From: Incurvaria masculella
Lineage: Eukaryota > Arthropoda > Insecta > Lepidoptera > Incurvariidae
Assembly: GCA_946894095.1 (NCBI GenBank)
Contig: OX335659.1
Location: 751,501 to 815,500 of the forward strand
Direction: 5' to 3'
Length of the DNA stretch: 64,000 nt
Positions 20,640 through 32,619 of the stretch are shown piece by piece (positions within the stretch are counted from its first letter, which is position 1; each line of letters starts with the position of its first letter). The notes beneath the pieces were generated by a model. That model was given only the letters and a program-made list of their open reading frames with translations, ran no database searches and was not told where the DNA came from. The translations under genes and the position numbers were made by a program.

Positions 20640-21312
20640 GCCTTCACACATTTTAAAATGATGAAATATTGAAAACGTATAATTTAAAGGAATGTGACAT
20701 GTATGTATGTATAATCGACCGTGAAGCAAGGACACATTAATTGAAGAAAACGCCCAGTAAAAAGAACTACTTTCCGAATATACTGCAAGGCTGGACCCGA
20801 ACCAGCAAAACATACCATTCGCGGGTATTGCGTCTACGAATTTCGCCACCGGTTGTATACCCATAATTTGGAATTCTTCTACAGTCCCTCCTCCCGCAAT
20901 GAATGCCTCCTACTTGCAGTATATTCGTAAAGTAGTTCTTTTTACTGGGCTCTTTCTTCAATTAATGTGTCCTTGCTTCACGGTCGATTATACATACATA
21001 CATGTCACATTCCTTGGAATAAGCGACGTACCTGCTCAGTACGAAAAAGTATATTTACTTAAGTCAACCTTGGACTGGCTCTACCGTCTGATGCCAAATA
21101 CGATTTTGGGGATGACGGCAATATGTTTGATTGTTCAGTCTTTGCAGTCAATGTCCGCAACGCAGATGAAGCGTTAAATAAATGTATGTAGGTATAATCT
21201 TAACACTGTGTTAGTAGGAGGCATTCATTACGGGAGGAGGGGCTGTAGGAGAATTACAAATAATGTGTATACAGCCGGTGGCGAAATTGGTAGACGCCAT
21301 ACCCGCAATTTG
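20640..21312. repeat. Family E inverted pair (tRNA-Leu-like), copy 2
   Basis: Two arms in inverted orientation. The minus arm (20690-20900) holds a tRNA-like module: on minus GGTGGCGAAATTCGTAGACGC (A box), an ATACC/GGTAT stem, and GCTGGTTCGGGTCCAGC (perfect T-arm, 20790-20806). The plus arm (20915-21010) repeats the downstream body, and the head recurs at 21274-21298 (GGTGGCGAAATTGGTAGACG). Between them lies a unit also found at 32870-32960. Confidence 0.75.
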
Positions 21313-22078
21313 CACCATGCAAACAATTTAAACCATGCAATTTACCATATTTAAACATTGGCAACACAGAGAGAAAAGCGCGGGAAAACGGAAATTGGCT
21401 GATGAGGTCGTTTTGGGTCGGAGGGTATTTGGTAAGAAAAAGTAGAAAGTGATAATTAAACCACTATTACTTTGATAACAGCCTTGAAAAGTTAAAGGGT
21501 GTTTATATTTCACGATATCCTTATAATTGTTATGTCTTCTGGTAAAAACTCAAGCCAGCATAGTGTAGCCCGACCGTTAGAAGGCTCCATTGTATTTGGG
21601 TAATCGTGGTTTCGTGTCAATATTAGAGCTTGTCAGAAAGACAATACCAACGATGAAAACTGACAATACGACACATTTGAATGATTCAACGCGACCATTA
21701 ATAGACAAAGGAATATATTTTCTCGAGGCATTAACTCATGCAATCGTTTTAATTTGATTTTGTTAATGGTATATTAATTGTATGACACACGATACTTTTA
21801 TATATATCATCGAACGATTAGCCATTAGTGGATTATAGAAACTTTTCCTAAACATTAATCTAGAAAGTTAAACGAAATTTTGTTCTAGATAATAAAAGTG
21901 CAACTGTAGAAAAACAATTAAAAACAATATTTAAATATCTTATATTTTTGTAAATATATGAAAGTTAACGTATTAAAATAATTGTACTTACCTAACTTCA
22001 CGTAAGGAGATATGAAGGTTATACAGTTTGAAAAAATCCAACTACTTTTTACACTATTGTTTTAAAGTTGAATGTATT
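21313..22078. other. Unrecognised AT-rich stretch
   Basis: No feature beyond short chance ORFs. Confidence 0.5.
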
Positions 22079-22176
22079 TATTATAAATTAATTAATATAG
22101 AAAAAGGAATAAAACACAACTAAAGATTAAAATATTCCTCCATCATCGGCGCAATTGGCAACGTGCCGATGACGGA
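22079..22176 (+). repeat. Family H repeat, copy 1, ending in a hairpin
   Basis: Matches 31714-31812 almost base for base. Ends with an inverted repeat CATCATCGGC ... GCCGATGACG around CAATTGG. Confidence 0.75.
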
Positions 22177-22285
22177 TTGTTTTAAATATATAGTTGTTCA
22201 TCGATTTAGCAGCTGAGAGCCCGGGGACCTTGCTTCTCTTACCAGGGAGGCTACCGTGGTAAATTAACTTGCCGGATGAATAGAC

Positions 22286-22927
22286 GAGTCGTATTCACTA
22301 CGTATAATATTCACAACGTATAATCTTATTTTTTTCCAAAAAATTAAAACCATGCATAACGTATAATAGTCACAACGTATAATGTTATACGTTGTGCATG
22401 AGTTTAAAAATAAAATAAACTGTTTGCATCATGCAGAACGTATAATAGTCACAACGTATAATATTCCTAACATGAATTCACAAAAAAAGAAAACCATGCA
22501 GAACGTATAATATGCCAAGAAGCACTGCATAAAGCGCCCTAACAACGATACATTTAAGGCTGAAATTGCTACGAATCGATATCTGTTGAAGAGTAACAAT
22601 TTGCTACAACGCTAATTGAGACGGTCGAAAAGTCGCGTGCGAGTATAATCTTTAATCTTATATCGATAAGGGCGCTTATCGTATGAAATATTTTAGGATT
22701 ATATGATATGCATGGTTTTCTTTTTTTGTTAAATAAAGATCATAACATTATACGTTGTGACTATTATACGTTATGCATGGAGAAATAAGTAATTTAATTT
22801 TTTGGACTTCTTCATGCACTACGTATAAGATTATACGATCTGCCGATTATACGTTGTGCATGGTTTTAAAATTTTGTTAAAATATGACATTATACGATGT
22901 GCATATTATACGTTATGCCGTTCCCCC
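22286..22927 (+). mobile_element. Element D, copy 2
   Basis: 642 bp, the same length and ends as copy 1. Flanked by a perfect 8-bp duplication GAATAGAC (22278-22285 and 22928-22935). Its right end has more canonical motifs (CATATTATACGTTATGCCG) than copy 1. Confidence 0.9.
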
Positions 22928-23077
22928 GAATAGACTAATAAGAAACTAAACCTGACGTTTACTTGTATTTCGAACCATGCTAACTGTCGACTTGACGTCT
23001 TATTCGGCCAAGTGAATAAAAAATTACAAATTACCATGGAACGAAACGCAAAACGTCCGAACCCCAATCGTCGCTCC

Positions 23078-23256
23078 GTCCGTGCACCATTTTCTTTCTC
23101 TTTCTGAGTTGGATAAGGTCAATTGTGAGCTGTTTCGTTTGGTATCAATTTAGAGTCAAGCATTGGATGAAAAAATGATGGAATCAGCAACGGCGTGTTG
23201 GTCTAATAACATGGCGGTGGTGCTATTAAGCCACCCATGTCGATTCACATAAAAAA
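23078..23256 (+). repeat. Degenerate SINE (family B)
   Basis: CACCATTTTCTTTCTCTTTC linker, AAGCATTGGATGAAAAAATG, GTGTTGGTCTAATAACATGG and a CACATAAAAAAAT tail. Most of the body is deleted. Confidence 0.5.
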
Positions 23257-24238
23257 ATCAAAATTTTAATATCTCGCCTTTAATCAGGTATATCCAGATA
23301 GTGTTTGTAAGAACATAATGATAAACTTTCAAGAAACATACATGAACTCAGTTTTTTGCAATTCAAAAGTAAATATAACACGTGTGCGATACTGAATAAA
23401 TTACGAAAGTAAACTTGACTGTGACGGCATATTACATCTGCCTTCATATGTCTTAGAAACGCCGCAAAATTATAATAATCTTGCTAGGAATGATTCTCAA
23501 GCGCACTCTGGTGGCGAGCCGATGAAAGATCGATTTACAACTTTCTAATGTTTCGTTATCATATTTTCAGAATTAATGACAATATGAAATATTCTCATTT
23601 CGTCTCACACGTGAGGAATATAAAATATTGGACTAGTGGTTTTATAGCTAAAGCATTGATTTTGTGAAGGTTGATCGAGGAAATTGAAAGAAGTAAACAC
23701 GTATTGCGTACACGCAAACCGTATTGCGAGTAAAATTGATGATAATGGTGGAAATGGCTGCTAGGTTCCCAAGTAGAGATGTTTTTTTAAGTATTTTTTG
23801 TCCGGTCGATGAACAATGCAAACACTTTTTAAAATTTGAACTTATTTTCTAATTCCTAATTTGAATTATTATGAACTAACTTTTGACTGCGGCTGTGATT
23901 GCGTTCTTTTTCGTGTATTGGAGGAAATACAGACACAAACATTTGTTTAGATACAGTATTAACATGAAACTGGGGAACTTATTTGTATTTCAACTTATAC
24001 CTATAAAGATAACCACTGGGTATACTAACTGGTTGCATATAAACTAGAGAACATCTGTTGAAACTATTAACAAGGAAACATAACAATAATTTCGAGAGGT
24101 AACGTTTTATTCAGGCACACTGTAATATGACTCACACTGCTTGTATTTAAAGAACAAGAATGAATGGAGAGTTTAAATTTAGAAGGATTGTCTGAAATAT
24201 GTCTGCATGTGGTAATTAATTGTTATAATTTGTGTTCA
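23257..24238. other. Unrecognised AT-rich stretch
   Basis: No repeat or gene recognised. Confidence 0.5.
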
Positions 24239-24242
24239 TTAA

Positions 24243-24784
24243 GGTGGCCCAACCCGGCGGCCCTAACTCATTCGCGGGCACGGTACAAAACCGTGCTGTT
24301 GCGCTCTGGGACCTTCTCTGTTTCAAATAATAAGACAGGCTCCGTGATGAGGAAGATGCAACATGTCCACAGAAAAGACAATGTGCATAGTGTATGATTT
24401 GGTAAGATTTACGAAAATTTTAATTTCTAAACGACTTCTAGCTAAAAGTATACCACGACCGCTGTAGTAAAAAATCGAACAATAACCAAATAGATTATAA
24501 ATCTTGATTAAATAAGCTATGTCTGATGACTAATCTTTTTAAGATGTTCTTACTTTATCATTGCGTAATCCACCTCCAAAGTTGTTGTATAAAACGCGCG
24601 AAAAATGCGAACTTTCGGACCTTATAACTTAGAAACCAAACACAATTTTACAATGCCAATGGTCATCAGACATCTAGTTCGATCAAATAAAGCTATTTTG
24701 AGGAAAATTTTGGATCTCTGACAAGAAATATGGCCGTGATCTTCTTTCCCCTTTTGTATGGGGAGATGAGCGGGATGGGCCACC
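24243..24784 (+). mobile_element. Element I, copy 1 (TTAA-flanked, piggyBac-type MITE)
   Basis: 542 bp flanked by TTAA on both sides (24239-24242 and 24785-24788), with TIR GGTGGCCCA(A/T)CCCG. The copy at 48513-49054 is the same length and, by eye, about 95% identical, in inverted orientation. Both copies encode a frame ending ...SRARYKTV...GSVMRKMQHVH; since the copies are similar throughout, this is not evidence of selection. No transposase. Confidence 0.85.
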
Positions 24785-24788
24785 TTAA

Positions 24789-25934
24789 TGGAGATTATTC
24801 ATGCCCGTGTTGTTAATACCGGTCGACCGTCTAAAAGTTATTTTTACTTTCTAGGTACTTTCTAAGTACGTTTATTTAATGAAATGTAGCCTTTATCTTA
24901 TTCCGTACCCCTGACAGCGTGTTTTGCAAAATTTCATGATTATCGGTTGAATATTTAAGGCGTAAAAGCGTAAAAATCAACTCACTTTCGCATTAATAAT
25001 AATTGAATATGTATATTGTTTTGTTAAATAAACTATGCCTCAAATATTTTTTCCTATCAATCATAAATTAGAATTTACTGCGATTAAAAAAAACATAAGT
25101 AGAACAAGCCAAAAAAGTTATAGATTTGTTAAAACTTGGCACTTTTCGAAAATCTTACGTGTACTTTTAAAATTAGTTTATTCGATTATTTTCCTTGACA
25201 CTCTTCGATTTATATTACGAATAAAGACAAACAAAAAACTGCGCTGGGAGTCAAAAATAGTTATATTTTCTTTTAGCTGAAAAAAAATTACATAATCCCT
25301 TCAAATGCTACCATCTACAGAAAAAATAAGTTTAAAAGCAACCTCAACAATAAAGTATGAATAAAATTCATATATGAGACCGTAGCAGAACGTTACACAT
25401 GCGTTCGACCCAGTATGTTCCGATATATCATGGGTGTGCCCCACCGCATATCACACAGGCCGCCGCGCCGAGCCGTGCCGCCATATCTCAAGCGAGATCG
25501 CTTGCCGAGAGCGCGGTTTCTGTAATGCGATTCTATTGACGCAAGATTTGAATTTTAACAAGCAAACTATTTCACCTCGCCTCGCGTACATTCATGGCAA
25601 GGAGGGCGCTTAGACTCCAATGAACTTCTAGGTGAGTGTGTTAGTTCATACGTATCGACATAGTTATCGATAATATTATTTACTAATGAGATCAAAAATT
25701 ACGAGAGGTATCGTAGGAACGAAGTTCCTTTCGCTATATATTATGTACTTCGCACAGATATTTTCAGGACATTTTAAAACTGACATACGCCACAGAATTA
25801 CGCAATCCGTTCAGTCGTTCCGTACTGCATGAATTGAACTGCCGAAGCATGGGATGACAGTTCAAATTTGAGTGTTCTTTGATGGTACTGAGATAAATTC
25901 GTTTCGTACTCGCCTGGTTATTTGAATGTGACTT
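24789..25934. other. Unrecognised stretch with a GC-richer block
   Basis: 25380-25620 is GC-richer (CACACAGGCCGCCGCGCCGA) and may be an old repeat. An 81-aa AT-rich plus ORF (25035-25280) has no recognisable domain and is probably chance. Confidence 0.4.
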
Positions 25935-26178
25935 GCTCTCTAGGTCCCCTTCCCCTACTAGGATTAGGTTCAACCGGCCAGAATATGTATGATGAAAAGT
26001 GCAGTCGAAGCGCAATGAAAATTTGTCCGCTGTTTCCATATCTTATGCAATCTTGCATATCATATATGTTAATTTATCCGTGCTCATAAACGTTTCCTGT
26101 TCTGGTATGGCCCTTAATTCATTCGGGAATGCGGTCTTTTGGGTTTATTGTACGGTTATCAATGACCAGTTACATAAA
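25935..26178 (+). repeat. Degenerate SINE (family B)
   Basis: TCTAGGTCCCCTTCCCCTAC, TCGAAGCGCAATGAAAATTT, CCGTGCTCATAAACG, GGGAATGCGGTCTTTTGGG and CAGTTACATAAAA. A ~35-bp AT-rich insertion splits the body at about 26040. Confidence 0.55.
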
Positions 26179-26729
26179 AGTAGTCTAGTCGTGACAGGCC
26201 ATTCGGATCAAACTTAATAGACGATATAAGCGTTTGTCGATTTTATTTTTATTGTCACATTAAATTATAATTCACACAATCAAACACACATTATCTCTCT
26301 TGTAGGCGGCTATTTGAATAAAAAGATTGTTATCTTAGCTTAGTGATAAAATTTAGACTTACATGGCTGTTAACCTCATTCGCCAGAATTTATTATAATT
26401 TTATTGGCATTTATATGCAATATACTTGGTAGCTAAAAGTTAATGTCAGAGCCGTTCGACAATGAATTGCAAATCTTACTTAAGGTCCCCTCTATCTACT
26501 TTAAATCATTTTTTTTATATAAAATATTGTATAGTCAAAGCATAGATACTGTACGATAATACATATTAATTAAAATCATGGTTAATTTTTTCGGCTACTT
26601 TTTTCTAGACGTTCTCATCAGTTTTTCTAAAAATATTTAATTTAATTTTTATGTATGAATTTTAAACTTTTAAAACTAATCGTGTGTCGGTTTTACTAAA
26701 AGAGCGCGTTTTTCAAAAAAGAGGTGGAT
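26179..26729. other. Unrecognised AT-rich stretch
   Basis: No repeat or gene recognised. Confidence 0.5.
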
Positions 26730-27110
26730 TTTTTTTTTATGTGACTGGACATGATGGCTAATACCACACCTTCTGTCATGGTATTAGCCCAACACACCAC
26801 ATGGGAACTAGGTGCCATGCCAGGACCTTCCTTATATTGCTCGGCTACATTGAACTGGATGGAAAACACGGACAATTTTTATTGCCGCTTCGACCATCGT
26901 TCATTCAATGCGATGGTACCAACCCGGGTGGGATTAACCCTACCACCTAGTAGGTAAGGAAGGGGACCTACAGTTTAACGTGGAATCCGAACCACGGCCC
27001 GCCTCTCTCAACGGTCTAATGGTCACCCATCCAAGACCAGACCGGACCCAGCGTTGCTTAACTTCGGAGAGCGATCGCCCAAGTGTCGCGCCACTGGGCG
27101 ACTGAGGCTG
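26730..27110 (-). repeat. SINE (family B), 5S-type head, copy 2
   Basis: Plus-strand order TTTTTTTTTATGTGACTGGA, common body, GTGGAATCCGAACCACGG, GGTCACCCATCC (box C reversed, 27021-27032), CAGCGTTGCTTAACTTCGG (box A reversed, 27049-27067), ending GACTGAGGCTGAC. Full length. Confidence 0.85.
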
Positions 27111-28235
27111 ACAAAAGGCTGAGGATTGAAATGGTCAAGGTTATTATAATTTTCAAACATATCATGATGATCAGGAAGCAAGGATTACATCAACATAGTA
27201 TAAAAAATGGTCGAAATCTGGACGAATGGAAAGCCGAATAAATGAAACTACAAGAAATTGATGTTGGCACGATTTTTGGAAAACGGCTATTATGTCTCCT
27301 TTAGACGTGTATTTTAGCAGGATTTCCATTGCCCTTGAAGAGGGATTATAAACTTATATTTAAGGTTGTTTTCCCGAATCCTGTAAGCGTGTCGGGCTGC
27401 ACGACGAACATGAAAACAACAAATAAATAAAAAAAAGTCTGACCTGAGGATGACTTTATTCAGACTCCTTGGGGCATAGCTTCTTATAGAGGCGCGAGGA
27501 CTGGTTTTTCTTTGTTTCTATTATAATGTAATAATAATTTAACTATAACAGTACAGTCTTCAAAACTAAATTGATTATGATCAAGCAATGGACCAACTCA
27601 AATCTAAGCTTGAGTTAATCTTTTTAGCTAAATTAAAACGGAACGTTTTTAAAGATTTTTAATAATACTAAAGATTTTTGGTGATAGTATAAAGAAATTG
27701 AGAATAGACAAAATCGTACCCGTATACATACATGTAACACGATGGGAACTTTAACTGAAACCACGCCTATGTGTCACAAGTATTGGAAATTTAAAAATGA
27801 AATCACCATTATAATTTAAAGATTAATCATCGGATCCTCAATTCACACTAACATGTCACTTCTGCCATTATAATTGAACTTGTTGACATTTCCCTACACG
27901 AAAATGTGTAAGTTAAAGTTCCATGTGAGGGTTTATTGTGAAATAAATAATCTTTGGAAAAGCGCTACTCGTAAAATAATTTTCCTAGTAGGAGTCAGCG
28001 CTAATAAGCTGTCTCAGGTAAACTTGAGACGGGCTTGAGTCTTTCGTTTATGAAAGTATTAATTATTTAAGTCCACCATAAGCCGCACTCATACCTTTAA
28101 TTGTGTTTGTCTTCTTGAGAACACTGTTCTGTTTATCACGTTATTTTGTTTGAGGTCGTACTAAGAAATATATGCTATGGAATAACTGTGAATAAAAAAA
28201 AACAGAACAAAGCAGTACTTCTGCAAACATTTATT
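27111..28235. other. Unrecognised stretch
   Basis: No repeat family or ORF of note. Confidence 0.5.
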
Positions 28236-28300
28236 TTTAACAGACTTCAAAAAAGGAGGTTTTCAATTCGTCTCCATGTTTTTTTTTTTCAGTTATCATA
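28236..28300 (+). repeat. Family C end fragment
   Basis: ACAGACTTCAAAAAAGGAGG, TTTTCAATTCGTCTCCATG and a T-run. Confidence 0.7.
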
Positions 28301-28914
28301 TTAATTTGTTTGGTAGTATTATATGCTAGGACCCATACTACATAGGAACAAATTGCAATCAACAAATGTGATGAACAATCATGAATGTGCGTAGAATGGA
28401 AAGTGAATCGAAAATATATTCAATAAATAAGGAAAACTGTAGGAAGAACGGCTTACAAAACCGACAGCCTTTAGCACGAAAAATTTCTTAAATAGTACAT
28501 TCTAATTTTAATAATCAATTCGAATTCTGAAACATCACACTCTAAAAAGTATGAAACCAGAAAATATTTTCACCTGAACTGGTGGTTTGCAAATTATTTA
28601 ATATTTATCGTCAATGAAATTAACAACTTCAACAAAATATATGTTAAAGTATTTAATGAATAATAATAGTGATGTTAAGAGGATAGCCGTGGGGTCATAT
28701 GCTACCTTTCCAAGCTGATGATCGTTTGCTACTATATAGAAGTATTATTACATATACAGGTGAATTTCCAACTGTGCCTTCATGGCCAAATCCGAAACTA
28801 CAAGAAATGGCGAAAAACACTCAAAGTTTATTATGAAACTGCACTATTCGATTTTGGAAAAAAGTATTTTTTTCTGGCCGGGAATCCAACTCGTTGATTT
28901 TGGGAAAAAACGAA
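28301..28914. other. Unrecognised AT-rich stretch
   Basis: No feature recognised. Confidence 0.5.
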
Positions 28915-29270
28915 CCTCACGCCTCGGTAGCTCAGTGTGCGACGCCCTGCGAATAGATAAGCTGGGGAAACACCCCTGAGCGCGGTTAAGTTCTGGATGG
29001 GTGACCATTATCAACCGTTCAGGCTGGCCGTGGTTCGGATTCCACGTAAAACTGTAGGTTAATCCCGCCTGGGTTGGTACCATCGCATTGAATGAACGAT
29101 GGTCGAAGCGGCGATGAAAATTGTCCGTGTATTCCATCCAGTTCAATGTATCCGAGCAATATAAGGAAGGTCCTGGCATGGCACCTAGTTCATATGTGGT
29201 GTGTTAGGCTAATATCAGACGATCAGTTCGGTATGAGCCATCCATGTCCAGTTACATTAAAAAAACCCTG
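28915..29270 (+). repeat. SINE (family B), composite tRNA/5S head
   Basis: CCTCACGCCTCGGTAGCTCA (A-box-like), GAGCGCGGTTAAGTTCTGGA then TGGGTGACC (5S intermediate element and box C), GTGGTTCGGATTCCAC, a shortened body, and tail GTTACATTAAAAAAA. The ORFs here are SINE sequence. Confidence 0.8.
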
Positions 29271-29850
29271 AATTCTTGCACCAGCCGATAGTGTCGCTTA
29301 TAAAGAACAAATACTGTTAAGTAATGTCATGTGACAACTAAAGGAAAGTGATCATTTTTAATAAACTGATTTATATTTTAATCAAGTTATAAGAAAATCA
29401 CTTAATTACTTTATAATGGCCTTCAACCGCGAAGAAATCATGGGTAGGTTAGGTTAGGTTAAATATTAACATAATAGATTGACAGGAAGGTATTTTCATT
29501 GCATTAAAAAAAACGCTTCGAATTTAAGATATTGTCAGTATTGTAGTACGTTTATTGCATACGAAGTATGTGTGACAAACAAAACTCACTCCAAATACCA
29601 GGCCTTAACTTTCGCATCGCCAATTTTCCGGAAGATTCCTTTACAATTTCAGCAAACAACGGTATGTTGTGTTTTAATGAAGGTCGCGCATATAAAATTG
29701 ATTAGTTTCCGCTTGGCGTATGGTTGCCACATTATTGGTAACGGCGTCGTGACCGAATTTGATGAAATTTTCAGACAATAAACGGCTTTTGAATATATTT
29801 TTTGGTAACATCTAGCGCCTAATAGGCTGATGAGATGCTTGACCAAAATA
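29271..29850. other. Unrecognised stretch with a short TTAGG run
   Basis: 29447-29461 holds three GGTTA units. A 100-aa plus ORF (29479-29781) has no recognisable domain. No gene is called. Confidence 0.4.
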
Positions 29851-30143
29851 ACAGGCCAAGTGCGAGTCGGATTAACACGCGAAGGGTTCCGTACCAACGT
29901 ACAAGATTTAACACTAAAATACCGACCAAATGCGAGTCGGAGTTTCGTATCATCGCACAAACTTTAATAACAAAAATTTACAATAATTTTACCTATTTCT
30001 TGGTTTAGCGGCAAAATAACTGAAGATTTCAGGTGCCTACCAATTACGATTCATGAGATACAGCCCTGTGATAGACGGCCGGACAGACGGACAGCGGAGA
30101 ATAGGGTTCCGTTGGCACCCTTTGGTTACAGAACCCTAAAAAA
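29851..30143 (+). repeat. Family A repeat, copy 6, with doubled 5' end
   Basis: Two 5' ends in tandem: CAGGCCAAGTGCGAGTCGGA (29853) and CCGACCAAATGCGAGTCGGA (29922), then a single diverged core and hairpin end. Confidence 0.8.
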
Positions 30144-30734
30144 GGGGTTACGCTCAGACGATGATAAATACATTGCTCAAAATTTTAATGGTTTTTAGCT
30201 AAATATTGTTAAATAAGCCACAGAAAAGACGATTGGCAACCCTAGGAAACTCCTTGGAGGCCGGAAGAGGTCTCTAAATGGTTAGGGTCGGCCAACTATT
30301 TAATTTATTACACGCGTCTAATAAGGTTTGTTTTGCTCGGGGAATATTCCCAACAAAGCTACATTCTGTGCCGGGAATTAAATGAATAGATTTTGTTGGC
30401 GTTTGTTTTGAAACCATTTCAACCGCTTAGTAATCGCAACTAAGCATAGCCAATTCAATATTTATTTGCAATGATAACGACAAATAATGAACTTTTTATG
30501 CTTTAATTCTAATTGTATTTAATTTTAATTGTAAATGTTTGACGCTCCCTGCGTTCCAAAGGAGGATTAATAAATACAAATATAAATACAAATGGATGCA
30601 TTGGTTATTTACGGAACAAGCAAAAATATTGTTTTTAAAAATGAGTGAGTGGAGAAAATATTGAAATCAACACGTTTTTAATTAGAATTTATTTTATTTA
30701 TGCATAAAATATGTTGCTTAGGTGCTAAGTTAAG
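30144..30734. other. Unrecognised stretch with a retroposon-like tail
   Basis: 30515-30600 (AATTGTAAATGTTTGACGCT ... then ATACAAATATAAATACAAAT) looks like a retroposon 3' end with a short tandem tail, partner unknown. Confidence 0.35.
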
Positions 30735-30902
30735 GACAGTTTATTTATGGATGACTGGTAGCACACCTACTGGCACGATATTAGCCTATGGGACTAAGTT
30801 CCATGACAAGACTTTCCTTAAGTATATTTCACAGCTACATTGAAGTGGATACACACGGACGATTTTTTATGCCGCTTTTACCATCGTTCATTCAATGCGA
30901 AG
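30735..30902 (-). repeat. Degenerate SINE (family B)
   Basis: GGCACGATATTAGCCTATGG, CATGACAAGACTTTCCTTA, CATTGAAGTGGATACACACG and CATCGTTCATTCAATGCGA. Diverged minus-strand body. Confidence 0.6.
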
Positions 30903-31713
30903 AAAAATGCAAACTATATTATTTTTACTTGCCGAAACTCGTAGAGCAAAATTATAACTATTAATCAGTGTGGAAATTCGTGAAAAATGTAAGCAAAAAA
31001 ATTACAATTGGAAACCGTACACAAAGCGAGATAATAAAAACCAATTATGATGGAGAATTGCCGACGGGGCTAATAGAAACACAGTGAATTGTAATTACAA
31101 ATTCCAATAAAAGAAACAGATGGCCGGCTTCGGAGAATGAGGGAAATGTAAAAAGTGTAAATCGCGAAACAAGTAAAAACAACAGGCAACCATGCAAATG
31201 ATATCAAAGCACGGGGAACCGTTTAAGATATTCCTTGTTTGTCCTGGTATAATTCTTTCTCATTGAGACGGTTTTCAAAGCACGAAGTTAAATATAAATT
31301 TCGAGGCTTCATGCTCGGAGAATTGTTCTCAATTGCGTTGCTGGCATTTTCTAAGAATTCAAACGCTTAGAATAATAGAAATTGTTTTGTGTTCATTGCT
31401 TTAAGTATAAGTAAACCACTGAAGTATACGCGTAAAATTCTTGGTACTCATTGAACGGTTTATATTCCACACTAATAGCCCCATGCAACATACATACTTT
31501 TGCTGATCTGTAACTCTGTTTAGTCATTCTTCCATTGCTCATTCATTCTTAACAACCAAACTATTTCAATTTGCCTCTCCCAGTTTTATCCTCGCCACTG
31601 TAAGAACCTTCTTTTAGTTGAAAATGCTCTCTCACTCAACTATTGCACAACTTATTTCGAATGATGCCTTTTTCATAGAACGATAAATATTGTTTCAAGT
31701 CAACCAGAATGTA
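30903..31713. other. Unrecognised stretch
   Basis: No feature recognised. Confidence 0.5.
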
Positions 31714-31812
31714 ATTATTATAAATTAATTAATACAGAAATAGGAAAAAACACAACTATAGATTAAAATATTCCTCCATCATCGGCGCAATTGGCAATGT
31801 GCCGATGACGGA
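31714..31812 (+). repeat. Family H repeat, copy 2
   Basis: Near identical to 22079-22176, with the same terminal hairpin (CATCATCGGC / GCCGATGACG). Confidence 0.75.
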
Positions 31813-31916
31813 GGCCGCGTTCCCCCGCTGAATGGCTAGGCTGATCTTCTGCCTAAGATAACTGGGCGCACGTTTGTCCCCAGACGCGTCAATGTAATTT
31901 TATAAAAATTTAAAAT

Positions 31917-32215
31917 TAGGGTTCCGTACTCAAAGGGTGGAAACTGAACCCTATTACTAAGACTCCGCTGTCCGTCCGTCTGTCCGTCCGTCCGTCCATC
32001 CCTCCGTCTGTCACAGGGCTATATCTCATGAACCGTAATAGGTAAGCAGCTGAAACTTTCACAGAGTGTGTATTATTTTTTCCGGTATAACAAAAAAAAA
32101 ATAACAAAAATTAAAGGTGGGCCCCACCTTTAATTTTTGTATTTAATAACTTTAATACAAACACGTGATTTTTTTGTGTTAAGTCTCGTACGATGGTACG
32201 GAACCCTTCATATGC
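31917..32215 (-). repeat. Family A repeat, copy 7, with internal palindrome
   Basis: Standard hairpin end and core. The 5' end is truncated after GGAACCCTTCAT. A perfect 18-bp inverted repeat with 1-nt spacer lies at 32104-32121 and 32123-32140. Confidence 0.85.
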
Positions 32216-32278
32216 TTTTTTTATATAGCGCATACTTCATAATGATTTCACAGTTTATTTGATTTATTAAAGTTACAA

Positions 32279-32335
32279 ACCCCATAACGTCGTCGGGCAT
32301 CTTACATATGCGGTCCTGGAGTATGTCATAACAAT
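32279..32335 (+). repeat. LINE 3' fragment
   Basis: CCCCATAACGTCGTCGGGCA then GCGGTCCTGGAGTATGTCAT aligns with 20027-20070. Very short and diverged. Confidence 0.4.
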
Positions 32336-32619
32336 AAATTATTTGAATATGAAACATTTATTTTGGAGGAACTTGTCTTCGTGGCCATTAAGTATACGCG
32401 GAGCAAATAATTCCCATTTCATTATATTCCACATCACAATACGTAGGTACAACAATTAGTTATCCGAGAAGTCCCACTACAAAGGGAGCGAGGGGGGCGC
32501 GTATTTTCCGGTTGACGGGTCCGATAAGCCGGGGCCGTGTTTCAAAGCGCCACCTCTAACCTTCGTCCGAAGGTCTCTCCTCCGCCCGCATCCTCCGGGA
32601 CCATTGAATTGGTAATAGC

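Noticed and set aside
21545..21630. tRNA-like segment (AGTGTAGCCCGACCGTT ...)
   Set aside because: The A-box resemblance is weak, there is no convincing B box or T-arm, and no second copy was found.
25035..25280. 81-aa Lys/Ile-rich ORF
   Set aside because: No domain, AT-driven composition, no neighbours or repeats supporting it.
26751..26957. Recurrent protein beginning MMANTTPSVMVLAQHTTWELG
   Set aside because: The same peptide appears wherever the SINE 3' body is read antisense (for example 18810-19052, 47216-47437). It is SINE sequence, not a protein family.
29479..29960. Overlapping 100- and 103-aa ORFs on opposite strands
   Set aside because: No motif in either. The minus frame runs into family A copy 6.
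31916..32107. Recurrent peptide with SAAYLLRFMRYSPVTDGRTDGRTD
   Set aside because: It is the translation of family A, including its GGAC tract; it also appears at 35791-36003 and 55005-55217.
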